Notes under the pieces: generated by a model
Database searches by the model: none
What the model was told of the DNA's origin: nothing
The model's input: only the letters and a program-made list of their open reading frames with translations
Shown here: one piece after another, positions 44,103 through 52,713 of the stretch
Numbering within the stretch: the first letter of the stretch is position 1
Layout: each line of letters starts with the position of its first letter
Assembly: GCF_946478805.1 (NCBI RefSeq)
Contig: NZ_CAMLDC010000031.1
Coordinates: forward strand, 1-52,871
DNA from: an uncultured Fluviicola sp.
Lineage (GTDB): Bacteria > Bacteroidota > Bacteroidia > Flavobacteriales > Crocinitomicaceae
DNA: 52,871 nt
Direction of reading: 5' to 3'
Translations under genes and position numbers: made by a program

Positions 44103-45137
44103 ATGAAAAAGTTATCCCTTTACATATTGATTCTGACCCAGATGATCGCTAAAAGTACTTCAGCGCAGGACACTCATTTTGCTCAATCCGAGTATTCTCC
44201 CATGTTGTTAAACCCTGCATTAGCCGGGGCATTTTCACATATGCAACTTATTGCAAATTATCGGAATCAATGGAATAGTGTCGCTTCTCCTTATAAAACG
44301 ATTGCTGCATCTTTTGATGTCAGATTGCAAAGAAGGGATGCTGACAATAATAGTTTTCTCGCATTAGGTCTCAATTTTTTCAATGATGTGGCAGGAGATA
44401 TGAAGGTCACAACAAATCAATTCAACCTGGACCTTGCATATCACATTAAAATGGGACGATACAGCTTATTGCGGATTGGTATCTATGGCGGAATGAATCA
44501 ACGCAGCCTTGATCCGAACAGAGGAAATTGGGCCAGTCAATTTGATGGTGATGCTATCAACACAAGTATTTCAAGTGGTGAGAGTTTCGGTTCATACAAT
44601 CACATGTTTATGGATGCCGGGGCGGGTATCGTTTATACTTTCAGAAAGATGAAATATTCTGTACACAATAACATAAACAACAATGTGAATTGTGGACTGG
44701 CTGTTTATCACGCCAACCAACCGGCATCTTCTTTCATCTCATTACCTCAAGACAAACTTGGAATGCGTATTTCCGGGTTCATCAATAGCTCATTCAATAT
44801 TCCAAATACACAATTGGCGATACAACCCGCTGTCTATCTGCAATTTCAATCAAAGTATTCCGAAGTGATGTTTGGAACATACCTGCGTTATAACATCCGT
44901 GAAGCTTCCCATTTTACAGGTTCAATCAAACCGGTTGCAGCTGCCCTTGGGTTATTTAGCCGTTATAAGGATGCTTTTGTAGCGAAAGGATATTTTCAAT
45001 ATCATCAATTTTCCGTTGGTCTTGCTTATGATTTCAACCTTTCACGTTTAACTCCGGTATCCAAATCACGCGGAGGCTTCGAAGTTTTCCTGCGATTCAA
45101 CCTCGACGACCGATTGAATAATCCTTCTCTATGGTGA
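44103..45137 (+). CDS. PorP/SprF-family outer membrane protein
   Basis: The 344-residue product has a signal peptide (MKKLSLYILILTQMIAKSTS) and the PorP/SprF pattern: QDTHFAQSEYSPMLLNPALAGAF, then repeated beta strands ending LAYDFNL and a final RFNLDDR. It would be a 14-stranded beta barrel that anchors or helps export a type B substrate. It lies 1 base after the adhesin gene, so the two are one operon and probably specific partners. A short TA/GA-rich gap and an IR element follow. Confidence 0.92.
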   Translation: MKKLSLYILILTQMIAKSTSAQDTHFAQSEYSPMLLNPALAGAFSHMQLIANYRNQWNSVASPYKTIAASFDVRLQRRDADNNSFLALGLNFFNDVAGDMKVTTNQFNLDLAYHIKMGRYSLLRIGIYGGMNQRSLDPNRGNWASQFDGDAINTSISSGESFGSYNHMFMDAGAGIVYTFRKMKYSVHNNINNNVNCGLAVYHANQPASSFISLPQDKLGMRISGFINSSFNIPNTQLAIQPAVYLQFQSKYSEVMFGTYLRYNIREASHFTGSIKPVAAALGLFSRYKDAFVAKGYFQYHQFSVGLAYDFNLSRLTPVSKSRGGFEVFLRFNLDDRLNNPSLW

Positions 45138-45199
45138 TTTCAACGATGCTCAACCACCTGTAGTAACTCATCGATTCCTTTAACTGAGCAAGAATGTCC

Positions 45200-45262
45200 T
45201 CGTGCTCTTCGTGCACCTTGTGGTTAAATGATATAAAGTGTTACCACGAAGGACACCAAGCA
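45200..45262. repeat. Word-repeat palindrome, CACGAAGG type
   Basis: The left arm (about 45200-45226) reads CTTCGTGCACCTTGTGGTTA with the preceding CGTGCT word, and the right arm (45241-45260) reads TTACCACGAAGGACACCAAG. They are imperfect complements with a 14-base spacer. The TGTGGTTAA end also resembles the arm end of the GxxExxY unit. It could be an emptied remnant of such a unit. Confidence 0.5.
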
Positions 45263-45292
45263 AACAAAGAACGTTTTTTAAATACAGTCAAT

Positions 45293-45317
45293 AAAAAAAG
45301 GCGTCATTCGACGCCTT
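45293..45317 (-). terminator. Terminator of the P5C dehydrogenase gene
   Basis: On the minus strand AAGGCGTC, a GAAT loop and GACGCCTT form a perfect 8-bp stem, followed by TTTTT. It lies 22 bases after the stop codon. Confidence 0.85.
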
Positions 45318-45339
45318 CTCATTAATCCAATATTATTTC

Positions 45340-46968
45340 TTATCCTAAGAACGGGTACTTGTAATCTGTTGGCGGAACGAATGTTTCCTTGATAGTTCTT
45401 GCAGAAATCCAACGCAACAGGTTCATCGATGCCCCTGCTTTGTCATTTGTACCGGATCCCCTTGCTCCACCGAATGGTTGTTGACCAACAACTGCACCGG
45501 TCGGTTTATCATTGATATAGAAGTTCCCTGCTGCATTTTCCAACGCCTTTGTAGCTACTTGGATCGCATAACGGTCGTTAGACATAATTGAGCCCGTCAA
45601 CGCGTATTCGGAAGTCTCATCCAATAATTTCAATGTTTCCTCAAACTGGTTTTCAGGATATACATAAATTGTCAGTACAGGACCGAAGATTTCTTCGCTC
45701 AACGTTCTGAACTTCGGATTTGTAGTAACAATAACAGTTGGGTCGATGAAATATCCTTTCGATTTGTCATACGAACCACCTACGATAATTTCCGCATCTG
45801 ATTGAGATTTCGCATAGTCAATAAACCCGGCAATCTTATCGAAAGCGCGCTCATCAATTACTGCGTTGATAAAGTTGGAGGAATCTTCCGGAGAACCCAT
45901 TTTAAATGATTTCACCTGACTCACCAAAATTTCTTTTACATCTGCCCAAATATTGGATGGAACATACGCACGGGAAGCTGCAGAACACTTTTGTCCCTGG
46001 AATTCAAATGCTCCCCTGGATAGTGCAGTTGCAACTTCAGCAGCGTTTGCACTTCTGTGAACCATCACGAAGTCTTTCCCTCCCGTTTCACCGACGATTC
46101 TTGGATATGCCTTGTAATTCTCAATGTTGTTTCCAATTTCTTTCCATAAATGACGGAATACTCCTGTAGAACCAGTGAAATGTAGTCCAGCCAAATGTTT
46201 GCTTTTGAAGATCACATCTCCCGCAACCGGACCATCCACAGAAATCATATTGATAACTCCATCCGGAACACCCGCAGCTCTGAACACTTCCATGATCACT
46301 TGTGCAGAATACATTTGGGATTCAGCAGGTTTCCAAACAATTACATTTCCCATCATTGCGGGAGCAGCACATAAGTTTGCAGCAATTGACGTAAAATTGA
46401 AAGGGGTAAGTGCGAAAACAAATCCTTCCAACGGTCGGTATTCCAATCTATTCCACATTCCAGGTAAGGACTCCGGTTGATCTTTGTAAATCTGGGTCAT
46501 GTATTGAACATTGAAACGGAAGAAATCAATCAGCTCACAAGCAGCATCAATTTCAGCTTGCATTACATTCTTGGATTGTCCCAGCATGGTAGCTGCATTC
46601 ATCTTATTTCTGAAAGGTCCGGCCAATAAATCAGCGGCTTTCAAAAAGATAGCTGCACGTTGCTCCCACGGAAGGTTTGCCCACTGTTCACGTGCTTTCA
46701 TTGCAGCATCAATTGCCAAAGAAACATGAGATGCATCACCATAATTGAAATGTCCCAACACTTTCTTGTGGTCGTGCGGAGGAGACATCGGTTTTTTATT
46801 ATTTGTTCTAACCAATTCAGAACCAATGTACATAGGCACATCGATCGGATCCTGATTCAGCAGTTTTTTATATTCAGAAATCAAAGCTGTATGTTCAGTA
46901 GTTCCTGGAACATAAGCCTTCACCGGTTCATTAATTGCTTTGGGAACCGTAAATAAAGCGTTTGACAT
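45340..46968 (-). CDS. pruA: L-glutamate gamma-semialdehyde (1-pyrroline-5-carboxylate) dehydrogenase
   Basis: The 542-residue aldehyde dehydrogenase oxidises glutamate semialdehyde to glutamate with NAD, the last step of proline breakdown. Catalytic Cys328 is in FQGQKCSAASRAY and Glu294 in GETGGKDF; the NAD-site Asn is in ALTPFNFTSIAAN and GSTGVFRHLW follows. Length agrees with the single-domain enzyme rather than the bifunctional PutA. ATG 46968 is used; the open frame upstream overlaps the -7 box. No proline dehydrogenase gene lies nearby. It is monocistronic with its own terminator. Confidence 0.93.
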   Translation of the reverse strand: MSNALFTVPKAINEPVKAYVPGTTEHTALISEYKKLLNQDPIDVPMYIGSELVRTNNKKPMSPPHDHKKVLGHFNYGDASHVSLAIDAAMKAREQWANLPWEQRAAIFLKAADLLAGPFRNKMNAATMLGQSKNVMQAEIDAACELIDFFRFNVQYMTQIYKDQPESLPGMWNRLEYRPLEGFVFALTPFNFTSIAANLCAAPAMMGNVIVWKPAESQMYSAQVIMEVFRAAGVPDGVINMISVDGPVAGDVIFKSKHLAGLHFTGSTGVFRHLWKEIGNNIENYKAYPRIVGETGGKDFVMVHRSANAAEVATALSRGAFEFQGQKCSAASRAYVPSNIWADVKEILVSQVKSFKMGSPEDSSNFINAVIDERAFDKIAGFIDYAKSQSDAEIIVGGSYDKSKGYFIDPTVIVTTNPKFRTLSEEIFGPVLTIYVYPENQFEETLKLLDETSEYALTGSIMSNDRYAIQVATKALENAAGNFYINDKPTGAVVGQQPFGGARGSGTNDKAGASMNLLRWISARTIKETFVPPTDYKYPFLG

Positions 46969-46987
46969 AGTATACATTTTTGCACTA

Positions 46988-46995
46988 CAAATGTA
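46988..46995 (-). promoter_or_regulatory. -7 box of pruA
   Basis: The minus strand reads TACATTTG, a perfect match, 20 bases before the start codon. No -33 TTG at regular distance. Confidence 0.5.
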
Positions 46996-47071
46996 CAATA
47001 ATGCTTTGAGTTCAGGTATCAGATTCATCTCCTATTATTGAACTTCCATGGTTAATTTAAAAGATTGTTCT

Positions 47072-47079
47072 TATGTTTG
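47072..47079 (+). promoter_or_regulatory. -7 box of the TPR protein gene
   Basis: TATGTTTG matches the consensus and lies 25 bases before ATG 47104. No -33 TTG at regular distance. Confidence 0.5.
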
Positions 47080-47103
47080 GTATATTGTTATTTAAACATA
47101 CTT

Positions 47104-48369
47104 ATGAAGACTCCAGCACCCATTATTCTTTTCGCCCTATTTATCCATTCTTTCTGTTTTTCTCAACCGGTTGATTCCAAAAAACAATGGGAGCAATTAA
47201 ACAGCGGAAGTGAAAGTGAACGGATTGAAGCAGCCAAAAAGCTTAGTCTTTATTATCAGTCAGAATCCATTGATTCCCTTCGGATGGTAGGTGAAACCTT
47301 GTTTTTTTACGGAATAGACAATCACTATCAACCGGCTATCGAGTTCGGTAAAATCACGCTTGCTGAATTCTATGTTATGAACGGCCGGATAAATGATGGA
47401 ATTGTAATGGCAAAAGCAACTCTTCCATCTTTGCAAGAGCGCGGTGATATGGCATTATTGAGCAATGTTTGCAGAATTATTGCTTCCGGATACCGAAAAT
47501 TGGAGGATGGAAATTCATCTATGCTTTGGGCAAAAAAGGCCATTGCTTACAATAAGGATAATAAGGAATCACAAGATAAAACGGAAGGAATCATCTCATT
47601 GGCTGAAGCCTGTTTGTTGCAAAATAAAGAGAAATTGGCGATTGAAAATTACGAAGATTACATTTCCAAAGCCACCAAATCAAAAAATTACCGGGGATTA
47701 AGTACCGCCTATGCTCGCTTGGGAGATATTTACCGGATCTCTGAAAATTTGACCTTGGCAGAAAAGTTCTTCAAGCTTTCCTATCAAATGGCTCAAAAAA
47801 CAAACCTGACTTCTCCGAAAGCACATGCTTTAAACAACCTGGCCATTATTTACTTCGAAAAAGGAGACACTGTAAATGCGCGCATTCATTTTCAAAAGGC
47901 GCTAACTTTGAGAGAATCGGTGAACGATGTGAAATCCATTTCTGAAAGTCTTTACAACTTAGGTGATTATCATTTTTATATCGAACAATACTCCCAAGCA
48001 CTTTATTGGTATCAAAAGTCAACGGATCTCGCCAAACGGAATTCCTTATTGAAAGAAGAAAAGGACGGTCTGTTGGCAATGGCCCAGGTTTACAAGGAAA
48101 TGAAACAGTTTGATGAATCCACCAAACACCTTGAAAAGGCCTTAGCCATTTCAAGTGACCTGAAACTTCAGCAAAGTGCAGATGATGAGGACCTGACAAG
48201 CCTTCAACATGAAATATGGAGAACAGACTTTGAGGAATTCAAAACAGCAGAGATCAAAAAGGAATCTTCTTTTCAATTTTACCTGCTTTTGATCGTTACA
48301 ATTGCCTTGACAGTAACGGTGATTTTGTTGGTTGTGAAACTGAATAAGATGAAGAAAATGCTTAATTAA
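47104..48369 (+). CDS. TPR-repeat protein with C-terminal membrane helix
   Basis: The 421-residue protein has an N-terminal signal (MKTPAPIILFALFIHSFCFS), five to seven TPR units from about residue 85 (KSISESLYNLGDYHFYIEQY, ALYWYQKSTDLAKRN, GLLAMAQVYKEMKQFDESTK) and a C-terminal membrane helix (FQFYLLLIVTIALTVTVILLVV). This resembles the sensor halves of TPR-histidine kinases or LuxR-type regulators, but it ends after a short basic cytosolic tail with no output domain. It might signal through a partner or be a truncated relative. Its stop overlaps the convergent apaG stop by 8 bases. Confidence 0.85.
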   Translation: MKTPAPIILFALFIHSFCFSQPVDSKKQWEQLNSGSESERIEAAKKLSLYYQSESIDSLRMVGETLFFYGIDNHYQPAIEFGKITLAEFYVMNGRINDGIVMAKATLPSLQERGDMALLSNVCRIIASGYRKLEDGNSSMLWAKKAIAYNKDNKESQDKTEGIISLAEACLLQNKEKLAIENYEDYISKATKSKNYRGLSTAYARLGDIYRISENLTLAEKFFKLSYQMAQKTNLTSPKAHALNNLAIIYFEKGDTVNARIHFQKALTLRESVNDVKSISESLYNLGDYHFYIEQYSQALYWYQKSTDLAKRNSLLKEEKDGLLAMAQVYKEMKQFDESTKHLEKALAISSDLKLQQSADDEDLTSLQHEIWRTDFEEFKTAEIKKESSFQFYLLLIVTIALTVTVILLVVKLNKMKKMLN

Positions 48370-48754
48370 GTTTGCCTGGGAAGTTCAATTGAAAAACAGG
48401 AATATCAACCTTAAACAGCTGACCTGATTCCATATTCTTGAATGTATAAAAACCATGCATCGACCCCATTTCCGACTTTAATTCGCAACCACTGGTATAC
48501 TGGTATAATTCTCCTGATTCCAAAATAGGCTGTTGTCCTACAACTCCTTCCCCGCTTACATGGATCGTTGGGTTCAGGGAATCAAAAATGAACCAATCGC
48601 GGTGAAGCAATTGAACCGTGAACTGATTTTGGTTCTCAATATCAATTCGGTAACTAAAAAAATAGCTTGAGTCCGTTGTTTGTGAAACGTCTGCCCGAAA
48701 CTGAGTCGAAACCCGAATCAAAACTCCTTCCGTAAGCGCGGTTATCTGTGTCAT
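48362..48754 (-). CDS. apaG: ApaG-family protein
   Basis: The 130-residue protein has the ApaG fold (DUF525): ISTQFRADVSQTTDSSYFFS-type start, VQLLHRDWFIFDS, GEGVVGQQPILESGELYQYT, and GSMHGFYTFKNMESGQLFKVDIPVF. ApaG proteins bind small ligands such as divalent metal ions or nucleotides and are linked with Co2+/Mg2+ resistance in enterics; the role here is unknown. It is a single gene, convergent with the TPR gene and overlapping it by 8 bases. Confidence 0.93.
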   Translation of the reverse strand: MTQITALTEGVLIRVSTQFRADVSQTTDSSYFFSYRIDIENQNQFTVQLLHRDWFIFDSLNPTIHVSGEGVVGQQPILESGELYQYTSGCELKSEMGSMHGFYTFKNMESGQLFKVDIPVFQLNFPGKLN

Positions 48755-48935
48755 ATTATTGGACTTGTGACGAAGAAAGTTAGTAACTAAATTCTAGGTA
48801 GACAAATTTTTCACATTTTTTATTGAACTAATTTATCAAATATCACGCTTCCAGTGAATTCCTAAAATTAACGAATAATGGGGCGAAATGATGAAAGTCA
48901 CTTGAAATATGTACTGTTCAAGACGAATTAAATTC

Positions 48936-48943
48936 TATTTTTG
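48936..48943 (+). promoter_or_regulatory. -7 box of the paaE operon
   Basis: TATTTTTG matches the consensus and lies 25 bases before the first paaE-like start at 48961. No -33 TTG at regular distance. Confidence 0.5.
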
Positions 48944-48960
48944 TATTCAAAAAACTCGAA

Positions 48961-50031
48961 ATGACTCCGAAGTTTCATCCTTTAGTGGTTCAAGATGTCC
49001 GAAAGGAAACTGATGACACTGTTTCAATTGCCTTTGAAATCCCTTCCGAACTGACAAGTGATTACCAATTTGTTTCCGGTCAGTACATTACTATTCGTAA
49101 GATCATGGACGGGGAAGAGCTAAGAAGATCTTATTCGATTTGCGCAACTCCACAGGATGGTGAACTACGTGTTGCTGTCAAGCGAGTAGATGATGGTCGT
49201 TTTTCATCCTGGGCAACATCGGAGTTGAAAATCGGAGAAGTTTTGGACGTAATGACTCCAAGCGGGCATTTCCAAATTCTTCCTGAGATTTCTGCTACAA
49301 AAAGTTATGCGCTTTTTGCAGCCGGTAGTGGAATAACTCCGATTATCTCCATTGCGAAAACAATTCTTGCGAATGAACCGATGAGTACGGTAACACTGGT
49401 TTATGGGAATAAAGGTTTTGCGAGTATCATTTTTAGAGAAGAACTGGAAGCTTTAAAGAATAAATACATTAACCGTTTTCAACTGATCCATGTCCTAAGC
49501 CGTGAAAGCTTAGGAAATCCATTGCAGAAAGGCCGTATCGACAAGGATAAAGTGGAATTAATCGGACGGACATTGCTTAAAGGTGAACACATTGATGCCG
49601 TTTACTCATGTGGTCCGGAAGAAATGATTCATGCAGTAAAAAATGCAATGATGGAATCAGGAGTTCCGGAAAATAAAATTCATTTTGAATTGTTTGGGAC
49701 GAAAACTGCAGGTTCAGCAGCAAAAATCATCGTTCCTAAGGATCAGGATGTATTGGCTAATGTCACGATTATCCTGGATGGTGATCGGATCGAGGTCAAT
49801 CTGAATACTGCCGGAACATCCATTTTGGAAGCCGGTTATGCAGCCGGTGCGGATTTGCCATTTGCTTGTAAAGGCGGTGTTTGTTGTACATGTAAAGCCA
49901 AAATATTGGAAGGAAGTGCAGTGATGGATGTCAATTACGCACTAGAGAAAGATGAAGTAGAAGCAGGTTATATCCTAACGTGTCAGGCACATCCTACCTC
50001 CGAAAAATTAACAGTATCATTTGACGATTAA
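48961..50031 (+). CDS. paaE: Phenylacetyl-CoA epoxidase reductase PaaE, copy 1
   Basis: The 356-residue flavoprotein passes electrons from NAD(P)H to the PaaA di-iron site. A ferredoxin-NADP reductase-like N-terminal half carries the FAD motif RRSYSICATP and the nicotinamide motif AAGSGITPIISIA. A plant-type 2Fe-2S domain carries CKGGVCCTC and, later, TCQAH. Length matches PaaE. It lies about 9 kb after paaD, away from the other subunits. A closely related copy follows 2 bases after its stop, so both are one operon. Confidence 0.92.
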   Translation: MTPKFHPLVVQDVRKETDDTVSIAFEIPSELTSDYQFVSGQYITIRKIMDGEELRRSYSICATPQDGELRVAVKRVDDGRFSSWATSELKIGEVLDVMTPSGHFQILPEISATKSYALFAAGSGITPIISIAKTILANEPMSTVTLVYGNKGFASIIFREELEALKNKYINRFQLIHVLSRESLGNPLQKGRIDKDKVELIGRTLLKGEHIDAVYSCGPEEMIHAVKNAMMESGVPENKIHFELFGTKTAGSAAKIIVPKDQDVLANVTIILDGDRIEVNLNTAGTSILEAGYAAGADLPFACKGGVCCTCKAKILEGSAVMDVNYALEKDEVEAGYILTCQAHPTSEKLTVSFDD

Positions 50032-50033
50032 TT

Positions 50034-51107
50034 ATGGGTTTATTTTCCAAATTCAAAAAAGACTCCGGGTCGAAAAAATCACGTTCCGGTATAGTTAAGG
50101 TCTCAAATAACGAACGGATTACAGCTGTTGGAAGCCGTATTCATTTTGAGATTCCCGCCGATTTAAAGGATCAATTTGCTCATGAACCGGGACAATATGT
50201 AAACGTTCATGTAACTTTGAATGGTACCAAATACAGTCGATCATATTCCATTTGCAGTGGTCCGAATGAACCGAATCTTGCTGTTGCAGTAAAGGCAATT
50301 GATAAAGGTTTGGTTTCAAATTATTTGGTAAATGAATTGAAGGCAGGAGATGAAATTGAGCTGGATTTTCCTTTAGGAAATTTCAAACTGGACCAAAAAG
50401 CTCCAAACATTGTATGTTTTGCAGCCGGTAGTGGAATCACTCCATTCATGTCTTTTGCAAAATCATTGGGTGCAGATCAAAAAATGCGCTTGATTTATGG
50501 GAATTCAAAAATGGATACTGCATTCTTTTTAGATGAAATCAAAGCTTTTCCAAATGTCACTTCCACTTTTTTCTTTAGTCAGGAAAAAAATGAAGGGCAC
50601 CAGGAAGGAAGATTGGATAAACATCAAGTGAGTGAATTAATCAAATCCGAGTTGTCTCTTTTGAGAGCAGATGGTTTCTATATCTGTGGTCCGGAAGAAA
50701 TGATTGTCGGAATCCAGGAAGTATTGAGTGTATTCGGAATTGCGAAAGAGAAGATTCACTTTGAATTATTCACTACTCCGGTTTTGATGAAACAAGAGGA
50801 AACTACTGTTGTCGGAACATTCAAGGGCATTTCTCAAGTGAGTGCAATCCTGGATGGAGAAATTCAACGAATCGAATTGGACACAAAAGGAAAAAGTATT
50901 TTGGATGCTTTGGATCAATCCGGAATGGATGTTCCATATTCTTGTAAAGGAGGCGTTTGTTGTACATGTAAAGCTAAAATACTGGAAGGAAGCGCTCAAA
51001 TGACAATCAATTATGCCTTGACTGACGAAGAAGTGAAAGAAGGATACATTCTGACTTGTCAGGCACATCCAACCAGTGAAGTGTTAAAATTGGATTTTGA
51101 TGTCTAA
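50034..51107 (+). CDS. Second PaaE-like reductase, tandem paralogue
   Basis: The 357-residue protein has the same FNR plus ferredoxin plan as its neighbour: SRSYSICSGP for FAD, AAGSGITPFMSFAKSL for NAD(P)H and CKGGVCCTC plus TCQAH for 2Fe-2S. It differs by a basic N-terminal extension (MGLFSKFKKDSGSKKS). All four cluster Cys remain. It may serve another oxygenase or give a reserve electron path for PaaABC; which copy pairs with PaaA cannot be told from sequence. The next gene begins inside its last codons. Confidence 0.88.
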   Translation: MGLFSKFKKDSGSKKSRSGIVKVSNNERITAVGSRIHFEIPADLKDQFAHEPGQYVNVHVTLNGTKYSRSYSICSGPNEPNLAVAVKAIDKGLVSNYLVNELKAGDEIELDFPLGNFKLDQKAPNIVCFAAGSGITPFMSFAKSLGADQKMRLIYGNSKMDTAFFLDEIKAFPNVTSTFFFSQEKNEGHQEGRLDKHQVSELIKSELSLLRADGFYICGPEEMIVGIQEVLSVFGIAKEKIHFELFTTPVLMKQEETTVVGTFKGISQVSAILDGEIQRIELDTKGKSILDALDQSGMDVPYSCKGGVCCTCKAKILEGSAQMTINYALTDEEVKEGYILTCQAHPTSEVLKLDFDV

Positions 51108-51771
51108 GAATGTATTGGTAATCGGAGCAAGCAGGGGAATCGGCAAAGAATTAGTCACTCAGTTTGCTGCCAAAGATTTGGAAACATTCGGTTTTGCCAG
51201 AAGCTTTAAAAATGGCTCTGAAAATAATGTCCATATTATACACTTGGATTTATTAAGTCCAACCATCAAATCTGATTTCGAAAAAGCTATTGCGGGTATC
51301 GATCAGATTGATTACCTGATTCACAATGCGGGTTTCATCAAAGTAAAGCCTTTCTTGGAATTATCCAGGGAAGACATTCAGAATTGCTATCAGGTGAATG
51401 TTCTGTCTGTAATGGAAATCACCCAGGTCTGCATTCCAAAAATGAAACCAGGCGGACATATCGTCATGATCTCCTCGATCGGAGGTTTCCAGGGAAGTTC
51501 AAAATTTCCAGGCTTGGCAGCATATTCCACTTCCAAAGCAGCATTGGTCTCATTAACCGAATTACTCGCTGAAGAGTTTAAAAATTCAGGAATTGCAATC
51601 AATTGCTTATGTTTAGGTGCTGTTCAGACAGAAATGATGGAAGAAGCATTTCCCGGTTACAAAGCACCTCACCAACCAGCTGAAATTGCTGAATTCATTG
51701 TTGATTTCACACTAAATAACGGAAAATATTTTCACGGGAAAATCATTCCTGTGAGCGTTTCCAATCCTTAA
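51100..51771 (+). CDS. Short-chain dehydrogenase/reductase
   Basis: ATG 51100 starts a 223-residue SDR with GASRGIGKEL as the nucleotide site, NAG as the usual NNAG-like step and Tyr/Lys in the AYSTSKAAL segment. It is shorter than many SDRs and ends soon after the substrate loop. It overlaps the second paaE-like gene by 8 bases and is followed at once by the Dus gene, so it belongs to the same operon. Substrate unknown; a role in the phenylacetate path is only suggested by position. Confidence 0.88.
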   Translation: MSKNVLVIGASRGIGKELVTQFAAKDLETFGFARSFKNGSENNVHIIHLDLLSPTIKSDFEKAIAGIDQIDYLIHNAGFIKVKPFLELSREDIQNCYQVNVLSVMEITQVCIPKMKPGGHIVMISSIGGFQGSSKFPGLAAYSTSKAALVSLTELLAEEFKNSGIAINCLCLGAVQTEMMEEAFPGYKAPHQPAEIAEFIVDFTLNNGKYFHGKIIPVSVSNP

Positions 51772-52713
51772 ATGCACATGCAGCTATCTTTAGCGCCACT
51801 GCAGACATATACCGATTATCATTTCCGGAATGCACATATTGTTGTATTCAAAGGAGTAGATAAATTCTATGCCCCTTATCTAAAAATGAATAACGACGGG
51901 ACTATTAAAAATGCTCCGAAAATCGATATTCTTCCCGAAAACAATCCCCGGATAGACATTATTCCGCAACTCATGGCTTGCAGTGAGCAGGAATTTTTCA
52001 TCATGTCAGATTATATTGAAAGTTTAGGGTATTCCGAATTGAATTGGAATATGGGATGTCCTTATCCGATGGTTACAAATCGAAATCTTGGAGCCGGTAT
52101 ATTAAACAAACCCTCTGAAATTTTCAACTTGTTTGATCAGATTATTCCAAAGCTTAAAATTGGTTTGGGTATCAAGATGAGGATGGGATTAGAGAATACG
52201 GCTGAAATTCTGGAGATATTACCTCGATTAAATGATTATCCATTAACGGAAATCATTATTCATGCGCGTTATGCAAAGCAATTATATAATGGAGCATGCG
52301 ACCACGAACGTTTTATGGAATGCATTTCATTAACGAAACATCCGTTAACCTATAATGGAGATATCACCACAAAAGACGAATTTGATTTCCTAAACGAGAA
52401 GTTTTCGGGCATCCAATCCTGGATGATCGGAAGAGGTGCAATGAACAATCCAAGTTTATTCGAGGAGATTAAGTTTGGAACAATCGATTCAGGAGAAGTC
52501 TATCGAAATAAATTGAACTTGTTTTCTGAGTATCTTACAAATAGCCTTTTAGAATGTAATCCGGATAGAGGTTATGCACTGAGCAAGATGAAATCCTATT
52601 GGGAGTATTTATCCGAAGGTCTTTCAGATGGGAATCAATTGTATCGAAAGGTTAAAAAGGCAAAAGACATTCATGAATTAACTGAGCATCTTCGTTACTT
52701 CCTATTGGACTAA
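51772..52713 (+). CDS. tRNA-dihydrouridine synthase family protein
   Basis: The 313-residue FMN enzyme of the Dus family reduces uridine to dihydrouridine in the D loop of tRNA. The barrel start is SLAPLQTYTDYHFRN, the active Cys lies in NWNMGCPYPMVTNRNLGAGI, KMRMGLENTAEI carries the FMN-site Lys, IIHAR the conserved His/Arg, and MIGRGAMNNPSLFEE the phosphate loop. It resembles the DusC/Dus-like short branch. ATG 51772 follows the previous stop with no gap; the Met at 51778 is an alternative. Confidence 0.88.
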   Translation: MHMQLSLAPLQTYTDYHFRNAHIVVFKGVDKFYAPYLKMNNDGTIKNAPKIDILPENNPRIDIIPQLMACSEQEFFIMSDYIESLGYSELNWNMGCPYPMVTNRNLGAGILNKPSEIFNLFDQIIPKLKIGLGIKMRMGLENTAEILEILPRLNDYPLTEIIIHARYAKQLYNGACDHERFMECISLTKHPLTYNGDITTKDEFDFLNEKFSGIQSWMIGRGAMNNPSLFEEIKFGTIDSGEVYRNKLNLFSEYLTNSLLECNPDRGYALSKMKSYWEYLSEGLSDGNQLYRKVKKAKDIHELTEHLRYFLLD

